NCBI GenBank assembly: GCA_938008665.1 | Contig: CALLKA010000101.1 | Coordinates: 1-35,473 of the forward strand | DNA length: 35,473 nt | Source: an uncultured Bacteroidota bacterium | GTDB lineage: Bacteria; Bacteroidota; Bacteroidia; Chitinophagales; Chitinophagaceae | Reading direction: 5' to 3' | Shown here: piece after piece, positions 1 to 7,546 of the stretch | Numbering within the stretch: position 1 is the stretch's first letter | Layout: every line of letters starts with the position of its first letter | Position numbers and translations under genes: made by a program | Notes under the pieces: generated by a model | What the model was told of the DNA's origin: nothing | The model's database searches: none | The model's input: only the letters and a program-made list of their open reading frames with translations

Positions 1-2
1 CA

Positions 3-149
3 CTGGCTGGCCCCATCGCCCGCATCCTGGGCAAAACCGGCATCAACGTCATGACACGGTTGATGGGCTTGATCCTCGCCGCGCTGGCGGTGGAAGTGAT
101 GACGGACGGGCTGCACCAGTTGTTTCCCGTGCTGGCACGGGGGGCCTGA
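3..149 (+). CDS. MarC family integral membrane protein, C-terminal fragment
   Basis: The reading frame is open from the window edge to a TGA at 147-149 and gives 48 residues. The segment ARILGKTGINVMTRLMGLIL followed by a second hydrophobic stretch and DGL is the typical end of MarC-family multi-pass inner-membrane proteins, whose transport substrate is not established. Only the last one or two membrane helices are present; the 5' part lies outside the window. It converges on the next gene with 10 bases between the two stop codons. Codon use is GC-rich and proteobacterial, unlike the DNA to the right of about 2440. Confidence 0.75.
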   Translation: MAGPIARILGKTGINVMTRLMGLILAALAVEVMTDGLHQLFPVLARGA

Positions 150-159
150 GGGCATTGCA

Positions 160-768
160 TTAAGTGCTTGACTCACCCTTATCAAGTAGACAACGGATCT
201 GTTGATCTTGCCAACGGGCCATCCCCCACATCGCGGCCACACCACCGAGCAGGGCAAAGAACATGTCCGACTGCGTGTCCCACGGATCACCTTGAGTCCC
301 CAAAAACTCATCCGCCCCTTGTCCAAGCATGAGTGCAGCCGCCCATTCGATAAGCTCATAGGTCGCACTGATCGCCAACACCATGCACACCACAACAAAG
401 GCCAACATTTTGCGCCCCCGCACCCACTGACCGCGCAGCAAAATCTCACGGGCCACCAGAGCGGGCACAAAGCCCTGCATGAAATGACCAATCTTGTCGT
501 AAGGGTTGCGGTGCAGTCCCAGCCACTGGGCCAAATCAAACCCCAGGGGCACGCGCGCGTAGGAGTAAGCGCCACCTACCATGAGCACCACCGCATGCAC
601 GGCAATCAGGGCATACAGCAGTGGCGTCAGAGGAAACCGTTCCCTCGTGAGCCAAAGCACCGGCACCACCAGAAAAACGGGGAAAACCTCCATCCACCAA
701 GTAACTTGGTCATATGGCTGCCAGCCAGACCACACCAGCACAGGCACGATCACGGCCAGAGCCAACAT
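160..768 (-). CDS. DUF2238 (YjdF-like) multi-pass membrane protein
   Basis: The frame is open back to 861, but I prefer the ATG at 766-768, which gives 202 residues beginning MLALAVIVPVLV. That is close to the usual length of about 200 for YjdF-like proteins and puts a membrane helix right at the N-terminus. No strong ribosome binding site decides between the starts. Family hallmarks are visible: GGAYSYARVPLGFD, NPYDKIGHFMQGFVPALVAR, ATYELIEWAAA and the C-terminal GTQGDPWDTQSDM. About six hydrophobic helices alternate with short loops. The biochemical role of the family is unknown. It sits between the marC tail and a lysR gene on GC-rich DNA and shows no truncation. Confidence 0.8.
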   Translation of the reverse strand: MLALAVIVPVLVWSGWQPYDQVTWWMEVFPVFLVVPVLWLTRERFPLTPLLYALIAVHAVVLMVGGAYSYARVPLGFDLAQWLGLHRNPYDKIGHFMQGFVPALVAREILLRGQWVRGRKMLAFVVVCMVLAISATYELIEWAAALMLGQGADEFLGTQGDPWDTQSDMFFALLGGVAAMWGMARWQDQQIRCLLDKGESST

Positions 769-910
769 AAAAGGATAGCAGGAGACGTCTCTCACATCAT
801 GTCTTTCACAAAGTGTGGGGGCAACGCCCCACATCAGCCAGAGTGGCTTGCCGCACAGCAATATTCGTCATGTTTTTTGCACTTCAAATAATTAACTCTT
901 AAGTTTAATT

Positions 911-1849
911 TCAAATCCCAAAGCCCGACGCCAAGTCCTGCCTCAAGCGCTCCACCAGCGCCGTCACCGCCCGGGGCACATGCGGCGCATACGGGCGGAT
1001 GGCGTAGATGGTTTCGGCAAAAGCGCCCACGGGTTTCCAGTCGGGCAACACGGGCACCAATTTGCCTTGCCGCAAGGCGGCCTGGGCGCTGAAGTCTGGC
1101 ATCAAGGCAATGCCCGCGCCCATGAGCGCGGCCTCGCGCAGGGCTTCACTGTTGTTTGCGGCGAAGTTGCCGGACACTGGCACTGTGATGCGCTCGCTGC
1201 CGCGCTGGGGATCACGGGGCTCGAAAGTCCAGGCAGGGGTTTCCTGTGAACGCGGGTAATGCAGGCAGTTGTGGGCCTGCAGGTCTGCCGGGGTCTGCGG
1301 CTCACCCCGGCGGCGCAAATAAGCACGCGTGGCCACCAACACCGATTGGGTGTCGCACAGCGCCCAGGCCACATGGGTGTCGGGTGGGCGGGCGGTATGG
1401 CGAATGGCCAGGTCAAAACCTTCGGTGGCCAAAGGACTGAGCCGATCGGACATGTCCAGCTCGATACGCACCTCCGGAAAGTCTTTCAAAAAGTCCGCGA
1501 ACAGCGGCACCAGCTGCTGCCGGGCCAGCGCGACGGGCGCAGTCACCCGGATCAGCCCCCCAGGCTGGGCCGCCAGGTCGCGCACCTGCGAAAAGCTTTG
1601 CTCGATCTGCTCAAACGAAGCGCGGGTGTCGTCCACCAGCCGCTGCCCGGCCTCGGTCAGGCGCAGGCTGCGGGTGGTGCGCTGCACCAACGTGACTTTG
1701 GCGGCACGTTCCAGCTCCGCGATGCGCTGGCTCATGGCAGCCTTGCTCACGCCCAGGCGGGCGGCGGCGGCCGTGTAGCTGCCCTGCTGCGCCAGCACGC
1801 TCAGCCAGTGCAAGTGCGTCCAGAGGGTGCTGATTTTTTGGTCTTCCAT
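911..1849 (-). CDS. LysR family transcriptional regulator
   Basis: A 312-residue LysR regulator when started at the ATG at 1847-1849 (MEDQKIS). The frame extends nine codons further upstream, but those codons overlap a perfect inverted repeat that looks like the regulator's own operator, so the shorter start is preferred. An N-terminal winged helix-turn-helix (AARLGVSKAAMSQRIAELER) is followed by RTTRSLRLTEAGQRL and an effector-binding domain starting near GLIRVTAPVALARQQ, as in the DmlR/PgrR-like branch. The divergent neighbour at 1989 (VOC-like) is its likely target, as is usual for LysR pairs. The effector cannot be read from the sequence. Confidence 0.88.
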   Translation of the reverse strand: MEDQKISTLWTHLHWLSVLAQQGSYTAAAARLGVSKAAMSQRIAELERAAKVTLVQRTTRSLRLTEAGQRLVDDTRASFEQIEQSFSQVRDLAAQPGGLIRVTAPVALARQQLVPLFADFLKDFPEVRIELDMSDRLSPLATEGFDLAIRHTARPPDTHVAWALCDTQSVLVATRAYLRRRGEPQTPADLQAHNCLHYPRSQETPAWTFEPRDPQRGSERITVPVSGNFAANNSEALREAALMGAGIALMPDFSAQAALRQGKLVPVLPDWKPVGAFAETIYAIRPYAPHVPRAVTALVERLRQDLASGFGI

Positions 1850-1855
1850 GCATGC

Positions 1856-1877
1856 ATTGTTCACTATCTTGAACAAT
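1856..1877. promoter_or_regulatory. Perfect 8-bp inverted repeat, candidate LysR operator
   Basis: ATTGTTCA, six bases, TGAACAAT: both arms match perfectly. The site lies 6 bases upstream of the chosen lysR ATG and in the divergent region facing the VOC-like gene, where LysR regulators normally bind to control themselves and the divergent gene. Binding is inferred, not shown. Confidence 0.55.
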
Positions 1878-1988
1878 CAATTCAGTTTTATGGGCTTGTG
1901 AGGGGTGGCGAGGGTGTCTACACTGGCCGGGTTGCACAAAACATTCGCGCGCAGGGGCGCGCTCCCACCTTCCCAACGAAAGTCCCAC

Positions 1989-2130
1989 ATGAGCATTTCC
2001 CCCATCGGCCCCCAAGTCAGCACCCATGTGAACGACCCCGCCAGCGTGGATGCGCTGGCCACCTTCTATACCCGCCTGACCGGTGTAGCCGCCACCCGCC
2101 CCGCCCCCGACTTCGCCGAGCTGCGCGGCG
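1989..2130 (+). CDS. VOC (glyoxalase-like) family protein, N-terminal fragment cut by a join
   Basis: The ATG at 1989 opens a frame reading MSISPIGPQVSTHVNDPASV, then DALATFYTRLTGVAATRP and APDFAELRGGA. The pattern FYxxLTGV...P.FAEL resembles the first beta-alpha-beta module of VOC-superfamily proteins, though only about 47 residues remain, so the family call is tentative. Beyond roughly 2130 the frame stays open but no longer looks like protein: it is the shadow of a minus-strand dehydrogenase segment. The gene is divergent from lysR and probably regulated by it. The truncation coincides with a suspected assembly join. Confidence 0.4.
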
Positions 2131-2140
2131 GCGCTGGCCA
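2118..2140. other. Suspected sequence join 1 (VOC-like gene / alcohol dehydrogenase fragment)
   Basis: Plausible plus-strand coding of the VOC-like gene ends here and minus-strand dehydrogenase coding begins. The DNA around it is a GC-rich run of GCGC/GGCGCT words, and both reading frames remain plausible over about 20 bases. That fits microhomology joining or misassembly. The exact base cannot be fixed by eye. Confidence 0.5.
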
Positions 2141-2437
2141 GCGCCGGGTTGGGCTGGCCGATGAACAGCGTGTCGCGCATGCGGCCGGCCCGGCCGACTT
2201 CCAGCACCGCCTCAGCCTGGTCGGCGTTGGCCACCACCAGGTCGCAGTCGAGCAGGTCGGCGGCGATGATCCGGCTGGCGCCCGACAGCATCGCGCCCTG
2301 GATGGCATTGAGGCCGACGCCGCCGCAGCCGATTACCGCGACATGGTCGTCGGCGGTCAGCTTGTCGAGCTTGCTGATCGCGCCCCACGCGGTGATGCCG
2401 GCGCAGGCGATGGCCTGGTCCGTGCGCGACACCCACT
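2121..2437 (-). pseudogene. Zinc-type (MDR) alcohol dehydrogenase, internal fragment
   Basis: Minus-strand reading gives DQAIACAGITAWGAISKLDK, then HVAVIGCGGVGLNAIQGAML and SGASRIIAADL. This is the classic cofactor-domain entry of medium-chain zinc alcohol dehydrogenases: a CAGxTAxGA segment, the GxGGVG dinucleotide fold and the acidic end of the second strand. Neither the zinc-binding N-terminus nor the C-terminus is present. The downstream half, from about 2246 leftwards, keeps the frame and includes MRDTLFIGQPNPA, but I cannot place it confidently in the family, so another join near 2246 is possible. It is GC-rich, so it differs from the Bacteroidota DNA next to it and need not share a source with the left part. 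Confidence 0.6.
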
Positions 2438-2440
2438 TGG
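2428..2440. other. Suspected sequence join 2 (GC-rich fragment / AT-rich Bacteroidota DNA)
   Basis: Base composition changes abruptly here. To the right kdnB is read on the minus strand with AT-rich codons up to AYSQVG; to the left the same frame turns into an arginine/histidine-rich shadow, while another minus frame becomes a GC-rich dehydrogenase. The word AAGTGGGT sits at the border and could be shared by both parents. Confidence 0.7.
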
Positions 2441-3198
2441 CTATATGCAATACTCATTCCACCTGCATAAGAAGCCATCATTAATTGGTCATCACTTTCA
2501 TCGTCCCAATGATTTTTTTCTACAAATACTTTTTGACAAAGCTGTAATGCTTTTTCTCCGTAGCTTTTGCTGAACTCATTTAAATAAGTGCCTTCTAAAC
2601 TTTCAATACAATGTATATAACAATCCATGCCTGTATAAAAACGTTGATTTGCAGGCGCATTTTTAGTTAATTCAGGATCTAATACGATTTGATTAAACGG
2701 GGTGAAGTCGGAGTTCATACCTAGTTTACGTGTTGGGCCCGTTAATACAGTGGTACGACTTACCTCTGCGCCAGTGCCACTTAGGGTTGGAATACCCACT
2801 TTAAAAACACCAGGCACTTTAACCAAATCCCATCCTTGATAATCGGCAGACGATCCCGGATTGGTCATCATTAATGAAACTGCTTTTGCTAAATCCATCG
2901 CCGAACCACCGCCAATGCCAATGATGCCGCTTACTTCACCAAATTCAGCTTTAAGTTCAGCAGCCAATGCATCCACTTGTTTTGTTTTGGGCTCCTGTGT
3001 TACATCCACATATACAATTTTATCTTTCCCTCTTAATGGAATGCGACCCGCTAATGGTTTACCAATAAAATAATGATCCAAGAAAAATATCATCGGAAAA
3101 TTATCCTTTCGGCGAGGGGCTAAAATTTCATCTAATTGATTAAACGCGCCACGACCATAAACAACATAGTCAACTAGCTTTAAATTCTTAAACTGCAT
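2431..3198 (-). CDS. kdnB: KdnB-like iron-containing alcohol dehydrogenase (Kdo 8-oxidase), 3' end lost at a join
   Basis: About 256 N-terminal residues of a group III iron-dependent alcohol dehydrogenase remain. The family's nucleotide-binding GIGGGSAMDLAKA (residues 94-106) and PTLSGTGAEVS are present, as are the first two metal ligands, D192 and H196, in TGMDCYIHCIES. The two C-terminal histidine ligands are lost because the frame leaves the family right after AYSQVG. KdnB homologues are about 355 residues and oxidise the C8 hydroxyl of Kdo to an aldehyde so that the transaminase KdnA can make 8-amino-Kdo. The assignment rests on overall resemblance and the adjacent kdsB. An intact gene, probably followed by kdnA, is expected in the true genome. 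Confidence 0.75.
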
Positions 3199-3319
3199 TT
3201 TTATTATTTTAATATAAGGGGATGTATAAATATTTGTTGATTCATAAAACCGTAATCCATTACAAAGATAAACTTTATAGCGGATTCAATTCCCGCTTTA
3301 TGATTATTTACTATTCATT

Positions 3320-4036
3320 TTATAAAAGCTTTGCCGCTTTAATTAAATCTGCGGGCGTGTCAATTTCAACACCCATATATTCTGTTACAATCATTTTAAT
3401 CGATACCCCATTTTCCAAATAACGCAAACATTCAATTTTTTCAGCAGCTTCTAATGGCGACATTGGCCAGTTGGTAAAATTAAGTAATGCTTGTTTTTGA
3501 AATGCATATACGCCAATGTGCTCATAATAAGTAATTGGCGACTCGGTGCTTCTTGGATAAGGAATTACACTACGTGAAAAAAACAATGCATTGTTATTTT
3601 TATCTACTGTTACTTTTACATAATTAGGATCCTGAATTAAAGCGCTATCAGTGAGTACCTGCATTAATGAAGCTACTTGAACTTTCGCATCTGAAAAAAC
3701 AGCAATTACTTTTTCCAGAGGTTCTCTTTTTACAAAGGGTTCATCTCCTTGTACATTCACTACAATATCAATATCCAATTCCTGCACGGCCTCAGCAATA
3801 CGATCACTTCCACTTTCATGTGAACGCTTGCTCATAATGGCGTTGCCGCCATATTGTGTTATTTCATTAAAAATAATTTCACTATCGGTTACGACATATA
3901 CCACATCAAATAATCCAGTGGCAACCGTGTTATCATAGGTATGTCTAATCACCGTTTTGTCACCCAATGTTTGCATTAATTTAGCTGGAAAACGCGTAGC
4001 CGCATAGCGAGCAGGTATAAAAGCACCAATTTTCAT
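3320..4036 (-). CDS. kdsB: 3-deoxy-manno-octulosonate cytidylyltransferase (CMP-Kdo synthetase)
   Basis: A 238-residue cytosolic enzyme that activates Kdo (or 8-amino-Kdo) with CTP to CMP-sugar for transfer to lipid A. Typical signatures are the N-terminal PARYAATRFPAKL, SKRSHESGSDRIAEA, the metal/sugar site VVNVQGDEPF and the IGVYAF region, and the length fits the family (about 245). It is followed by kdnB after 121 bases, which hold only a weak AGCGG/CCGCT hairpin, and preceded by a fatty acid hydroxylase family gene with a 13-base gap, all on the same strand. The pairing with kdnB suggests that the physiological substrate is the 8-amino sugar. Confidence 0.93.
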   Translation of the reverse strand: MKIGAFIPARYAATRFPAKLMQTLGDKTVIRHTYDNTVATGLFDVVYVVTDSEIIFNEITQYGGNAIMSKRSHESGSDRIAEAVQELDIDIVVNVQGDEPFVKREPLEKVIAVFSDAKVQVASLMQVLTDSALIQDPNYVKVTVDKNNNALFFSRSVIPYPRSTESPITYYEHIGVYAFQKQALLNFTNWPMSPLEAAEKIECLRYLENGVSIKMIVTEYMGVEIDTPADLIKAAKLL

Positions 4037-4049
4037 AAATGAAACTTAT

Positions 4050-4871
4050 TTAATAATCCGTTTTAATATTTTTATTAAACGGCATTTTTAATTGATATAA
4101 TAAATCTTGGTCTCGTTGGTTGTCTAAAACATCTAAGCCATATTTAATTTCAGACATCGGTGTGCTATTATACGTTCCCAATAATTTATCCCAAAATGAA
4201 AATATATTCCCATAATTACTATCGGTTTGCGGACGCATTAAATGATGATGTATGCGGTGCATATTCGGCGAGACAATAATTAAACTAAGGGTTTTATCAA
4301 ACCAAGATGGGGTTTTAATATTTGCGTGATTAAATTGTGAAAGCACCACACTTAAGCTTTGATACAACATGACCAGCCACATTGGTGTGCCTAAAACAAA
4401 AACGGCCAATATTGCAAACACCGCTCTAATAACGGATTCTCCTGGATGGTGACGATTTGCAGTAGTGGTATCTACTTGCGTATCGGCATGATGCACCATA
4501 TGAAATTTCCATAAAAATTTTACTTTATGCTCAATCATATGTACCAAATACGCACCAATAAAATCGAGTAATAATAAACCAATTATAGCCGAAGCTATGT
4601 TGGGTAAGGATACCATATTTAAAAGTCCAAAATTATTAGCAATCGTCCAATCACTTGTTTTTACCATTAACAAGGCAAATCCAAAATTGATTACAATAGT
4701 CGTGAGGGTGAAAAAAATATTAATGGAAGCGTGACGCCATTTGTTAGATTGAAATTTAAACAAAGGGATAGCGGATTCAACCAACCAAAAAAAGGTAATC
4801 CCGCCTGCTAAAATAAGCGCACGATGTAAACTAGGTATGCTACTAAAATAAGACTGTATACTCTCAAACAT
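4050..4871 (-). CDS. Fatty acid hydroxylase / sterol desaturase superfamily membrane protein
   Basis: A 273-residue integral membrane di-iron oxygenase-type protein. The histidine clusters are complete: HMIEH (111-115), HMVHH (124-128), HH at 141-142, NH at 171-172 and HRIHHH (205-210). Four or so hydrophobic segments precede and separate them, including residues 15-36, 50-71 and 91-110. Family members hydroxylate or desaturate acyl chains, sterols, carotenoids or ether lipids; the substrate cannot be told here. It lies 13 bases upstream of kdsB on the same strand, so a role in modifying lipid A acyl chains is possible but is only inference. Confidence 0.85.
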   Translation of the reverse strand: MFESIQSYFSSIPSLHRALILAGGITFFWLVESAIPLFKFQSNKWRHASINIFFTLTTIVINFGFALLMVKTSDWTIANNFGLLNMVSLPNIASAIIGLLLLDFIGAYLVHMIEHKVKFLWKFHMVHHADTQVDTTTANRHHPGESVIRAVFAILAVFVLGTPMWLVMLYQSLSVVLSQFNHANIKTPSWFDKTLSLIIVSPNMHRIHHHLMRPQTDSNYGNIFSFWDKLLGTYNSTPMSEIKYGLDVLDNQRDQDLLYQLKMPFNKNIKTDY

Positions 4872-4902
4872 GGGCTTGGTTTTAGACTATAAATGTAAAT
4901 AA

Positions 4903-4938
4903 AAAACCCGATGTTCTTGGTGTAGATCAACGGGTTTT
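4903..4938 (-). terminator. Rho-independent terminator downstream of dnaN
   Basis: AACCCG on one arm pairs with CGGGTT on the other; the stem continues inward with two mismatches to a loop TGGTGT. A run of A's on the plus strand (4901-4906) gives the U-tract for minus-strand transcripts. It lies 37 bases past the dnaN stop and upstream of the fatty acid hydroxylase gene, separating the two units. Confidence 0.7.
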
Positions 4939-4974
4939 CAAAACTTGCCCTAGGGCATATATTTAGGGTACGGA

Positions 4975-6090
4975 TTAACTATTTAACATCAGCGGCATCA
5001 CTAGCATTAACAAGTCCTCTCCTGGTGCTTGTTCGGATGGTTTTATCAAACCTGCTTTACTAGGCGTAGATAATTCAATAAATATGTCATCTGTATCTGC
5101 GGCACTCAACATTTCAATTAAAAACTTTGCATTAAATGCAATTTGAATATCCTCTCCTTTGTATTCACAACTCATGCGCTCATTACCCTCAAAACTAAAA
5201 TCAATGTCCTGTGCAGCCATTTGCAATTCATTACCAGTAATATTCAAAGCAACTTGATTGGTGCTTTTGTTACTAAATACATTTACACGACGTAAAGCAT
5301 TTTGAAAATCATGTTTATTCACCGTTAAGCGATAAGGATTGTCCGCAGGGATAACCACTTTATAGTCTGGGAAACGCGCATCAATTAAACGACAAATTAA
5401 TTGCGTTGATCCATGATCTACAAAAAGATGGTTGCTATTAAAGCTCACTGTGATTGGATCTTCATTATCTGGCAATGCATTTTTTAATAAATTCAACGGC
5501 TTTTTAGGAACAATGAAAGATGCGTTTTGTGTAGCCTTCGTATCGGTACGCTTATATCTTACCAAGCGGTGTGCATCGGTTGCAACAAACTGAACGCCAT
5601 CTTTTGATAATTCAAAAAATACGCCTGTCATTGCTGGTCTTAAATCATCACCACTTACTGCAAATAAAGTTTTATTAATTGCGGTTAACAAACCGGTGCT
5701 TGTCATTTTAAATCCAGTGGTATCATCAGCTGTAGGTTCTTTTGGAAAATTATCTGGATTTTCGCCCATCACTTTATACTTACCATTATCGCTTGTGATT
5801 TCAACAGCATAGTTTTTATCTATGTTGAAAGTAAGCGGCTGGTCTGCAATATTTTTTAATGAATCAATTAAAATTTTAGCTGGAATACAAACACGACCAT
5901 TGGCCTTGCTTTCTACATCCATTTGAACGCGCATCACTGTCTCCAAATCGGTCGCAATAATGTTTAATTTTTTATCTTCAATCTCGAATAAAAAATCTTC
6001 CAAAATTGGTAAAACAGTGTTGGTATTAATAACCCCTGCGATTTGTTGCAAGTGTTTTAAAAGAGAGGAGGATGATACTATAAATTTCAT
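4975..6090 (-). CDS. dnaN: DNA polymerase III beta subunit (sliding clamp)
   Basis: A 371-residue clamp when started at the ATG at 6088-6090 (MKFIVSSSSLLKHLQQIAGV). The frame extends 11 codons further but without family similarity, and AAGGA sits five bases upstream of the chosen ATG. Three repeated clamp domains of about 120 residues are visible, with markers such as VLPILEDFLFEI, ATDLETVMRV, FVATDAHRLVRY and the C-terminal LMLVMPLMLNS (the family usually ends in xPMR or MPMRL-like). The ring-shaped dimer tethers the replicative polymerase to DNA. The gene is monocistronic by position: divergent from recX and followed by a terminator. Confidence 0.96.
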   Translation of the reverse strand: MKFIVSSSSLLKHLQQIAGVINTNTVLPILEDFLFEIEDKKLNIIATDLETVMRVQMDVESKANGRVCIPAKILIDSLKNIADQPLTFNIDKNYAVEITSDNGKYKVMGENPDNFPKEPTADDTTGFKMTSTGLLTAINKTLFAVSGDDLRPAMTGVFFELSKDGVQFVATDAHRLVRYKRTDTKATQNASFIVPKKPLNLLKNALPDNEDPITVSFNSNHLFVDHGSTQLICRLIDARFPDYKVVIPADNPYRLTVNKHDFQNALRRVNVFSNKSTNQVALNITGNELQMAAQDIDFSFEGNERMSCEYKGEDIQIAFNAKFLIEMLSAADTDDIFIELSTPSKAGLIKPSEQAPGEDLLMLVMPLMLNS

Positions 6091-6125
6091 AATTCCTTTG
6101 TATTTATTTAACTTTTCTAACAAGA

Positions 6126-6133
6126 CAAACCTA
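6126..6133 (-). promoter_or_regulatory. Candidate Bacteroidota -7 box of dnaN
   Basis: The minus strand reads TAGGTTTG, a perfect match to the Bacteroidota -7 consensus TAnnTTTG, 36 bases upstream of the dnaN ATG. A T-rich stretch replaces the usual TTG near -33, so the promoter is only partly canonical. Confidence 0.45.
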
Positions 6134-6195
6134 ATGCAAAATCTTAAGATTAAAAAGCTATTTTAGCATTTCTTATTGACATTCTTATCTACAAA

Positions 6196-6672
6196 ATGAA
6201 TAAAATTAGAATTGGTAAAGAGCAGGCTATTCAAAGGATACGGCATTTTTGTGCCTATCAAGAAAGAGCCCAACAGGAGGTACGCGATAAGCTATACGAA
6301 TTGGGCATGACTAAAAGTGAAGTGGAAGAGATTTTATCCAATTTAATTACAGACAATTTTTTAAATGAAGAGCGATTTGCCACCCTTTTTGCGGGAGGCC
6401 ACTTTCGAATAAAACAATGGGGGAAAAGTAAAATTCAATATGCACTGCAACAAAAAAGAGTGAGCCCAGTGAATATTAAAAAGGCGTTGAAAAGTATTGA
6501 CTTGGATGACTATAATACCACTTTACTATTTTTAGCCAAGAAGAAATGGAATAGTCTCAAAGGCGAAAGGGGTTTAAGTCGGATGGCTAAAACACAGGCG
6601 TTTTTATACCAACGCGGCTTTGAGTCTGCCCTAATCCAGCCCATTTTACAACAACTGAATAAGGCGAAATAA
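6196..6672 (+). CDS. recX: Regulatory protein RecX
   Basis: A 158-residue all-helical protein made of repeated three-helix units, the RecX fold. The motif RIRHFCAYQERAQQEVRDKL near the N-terminus, LITDNFLNEERFA (about 51-63) and the FLYQRGFESALI ending are characteristic. RecX binds the RecA filament and limits recombinase activity. It is not beside recA here (recA is about 15 kb away) but heads a plus-strand run with a nitrilase-family gene and nagA. The start ATG follows an AT-rich leader with no clear Shine-Dalgarno, as usual for this phylum. Confidence 0.85.
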   Translation: MNKIRIGKEQAIQRIRHFCAYQERAQQEVRDKLYELGMTKSEVEEILSNLITDNFLNEERFATLFAGGHFRIKQWGKSKIQYALQQKRVSPVNIKKALKSIDLDDYNTTLLFLAKKKWNSLKGERGLSRMAKTQAFLYQRGFESALIQPILQQLNKAK

Positions 6673-6697
6673 ATAATCCCCGTTTATTGTATCTTTA

Positions 6698-7546
6698 ATG
6701 CAGCATAAAACATCTTCTGTGTCATCACTTAAATTTACAATAATACAAACCGCCCTTTTTTGGGAGGATAAAGGCGCAAACCTAGAAGCCTTGGCTAAAA
6801 AGATTATGGCTATTGATGAGCCAACTGAAATTATTGTACTTCCCGAAATGTTTACAACAGGATTTAGTATGCAGCCTGCCTTGTTTGCAGAAACCATGGA
6901 AGGACCCACGGTTCAATGGATGCGCCGATTGGCAGAGACTAAAAAATCAATCATCACCGGTTCTGTTATCATTGAAGAAAACGGCAACTACTATAATCGC
7001 TTAATATGGATGTTACCTAATGGACAATTGGGCTATTATGATAAACGACATTTATTTGCTTTTGCTGGCGAACATGAATTTTATAGTGAAGGAAATAAAA
7101 GATTGATTGCAAGTGTAAAGGGTTGGAAAATTAATTTACAAATTTGTTTTGATTTGCGTTTCCCAGTTTGGGCGCGCCAACAATTAGCAACATCCAATAA
7201 GGAATCAAATACAGAAAATACAAATGTGGCTGGCTTAGAATATGATGTTTTGTTGTATGTAGCTAATTGGCCTGAAAAAAGAAACCATGCTTGGAAAACC
7301 TTACTGACAGCCCGCGCCATTGAAAACCAATGCTACACCATTGGCGTGAATCGGGTTGGGTTAGATGGTAAAAATATGATGCATAGTGGAGATAGTATGG
7401 TGGTAGGGCCATTGGGCGAAGTTTTATATCACTGCGCTTATGAGGAGGATATTTTTCATATCACACTTCAAAAAGAAGAGTTAGTAAAAACGAGGGAGCA
7501 ATTTCCTTTTTGGAAAAACGCTGATTTTTTTAATATTGAATTATAA
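6698..7546 (+). CDS. Nitrilase-superfamily amidohydrolase, omega-amidase-like (YafV type)
   Basis: A 282-residue carbon-nitrogen hydrolase. The catalytic triad is in place: E50 in LPEMFTTGF, K116 in YYDKRHLF and C150 in ICFDLRFPVW. The combination of EMFTTGFSM, KRHLFAFAGE and CFDLRFP is typical of the omega-amidase branch, which hydrolyses 2-oxoglutaramate or 2-oxosuccinamate to the 2-oxoacid and ammonia (metabolite repair after glutamine transamination). A stretch around residues 164-177 (NKESNTENTN) looks like a small lineage-specific insertion. It follows recX by 25 bases and overlaps nagA by one base. Confidence 0.87.
   Translation: MQHKTSSVSSLKFTIIQTALFWEDKGANLEALAKKIMAIDEPTEIIVLPEMFTTGFSMQPALFAETMEGPTVQWMRRLAETKKSIITGSVIIEENGNYYNRLIWMLPNGQLGYYDKRHLFAFAGEHEFYSEGNKRLIASVKGWKINLQICFDLRFPVWARQQLATSNKESNTENTNVAGLEYDVLLYVANWPEKRNHAWKTLLTARAIENQCYTIGVNRVGLDGKNMMHSGDSMVVGPLGEVLYHCAYEEDIFHITLQKEELVKTREQFPFWKNADFFNIEL

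Noticed and set aside
202..891. Long plus-strand open frame opposite the DUF2238 gene
   Set aside because: It is the complementary shadow of the GC-rich DUF2238 gene, is histidine/glutamine/arginine-rich and resembles no protein family.
1905..2063. Imperfect inverted repeat between about 1905-1930 and 2037-2063 around the VOC-like start
   Set aside because: Roughly 18 of 25 positions match and one arm is inside coding sequence. That is weak next to the perfect 8-base palindrome at 1856-1877.
1259..2164. Long plus-strand open frame across lysR and the divergent region
   Set aside because: It lies antisense to lysR and is low in recognisable motifs; GC-rich DNA leaves such frames open by chance.
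1..2437. Reading the GC-rich left end as a horizontally acquired island in a Bacteroidota genome
   Set aside because: Genes are cut mid-frame on both sides of a third fragment and no mobility gene or attachment repeat is visible, which fits misassembly better.
3199..3319. Possible small gene or terminator between kdsB and kdnB
   Set aside because: The short plus-strand frame here runs into antisense of kdsB, and the AGCGG/CCGCT hairpin is only five base pairs with no U-tract.
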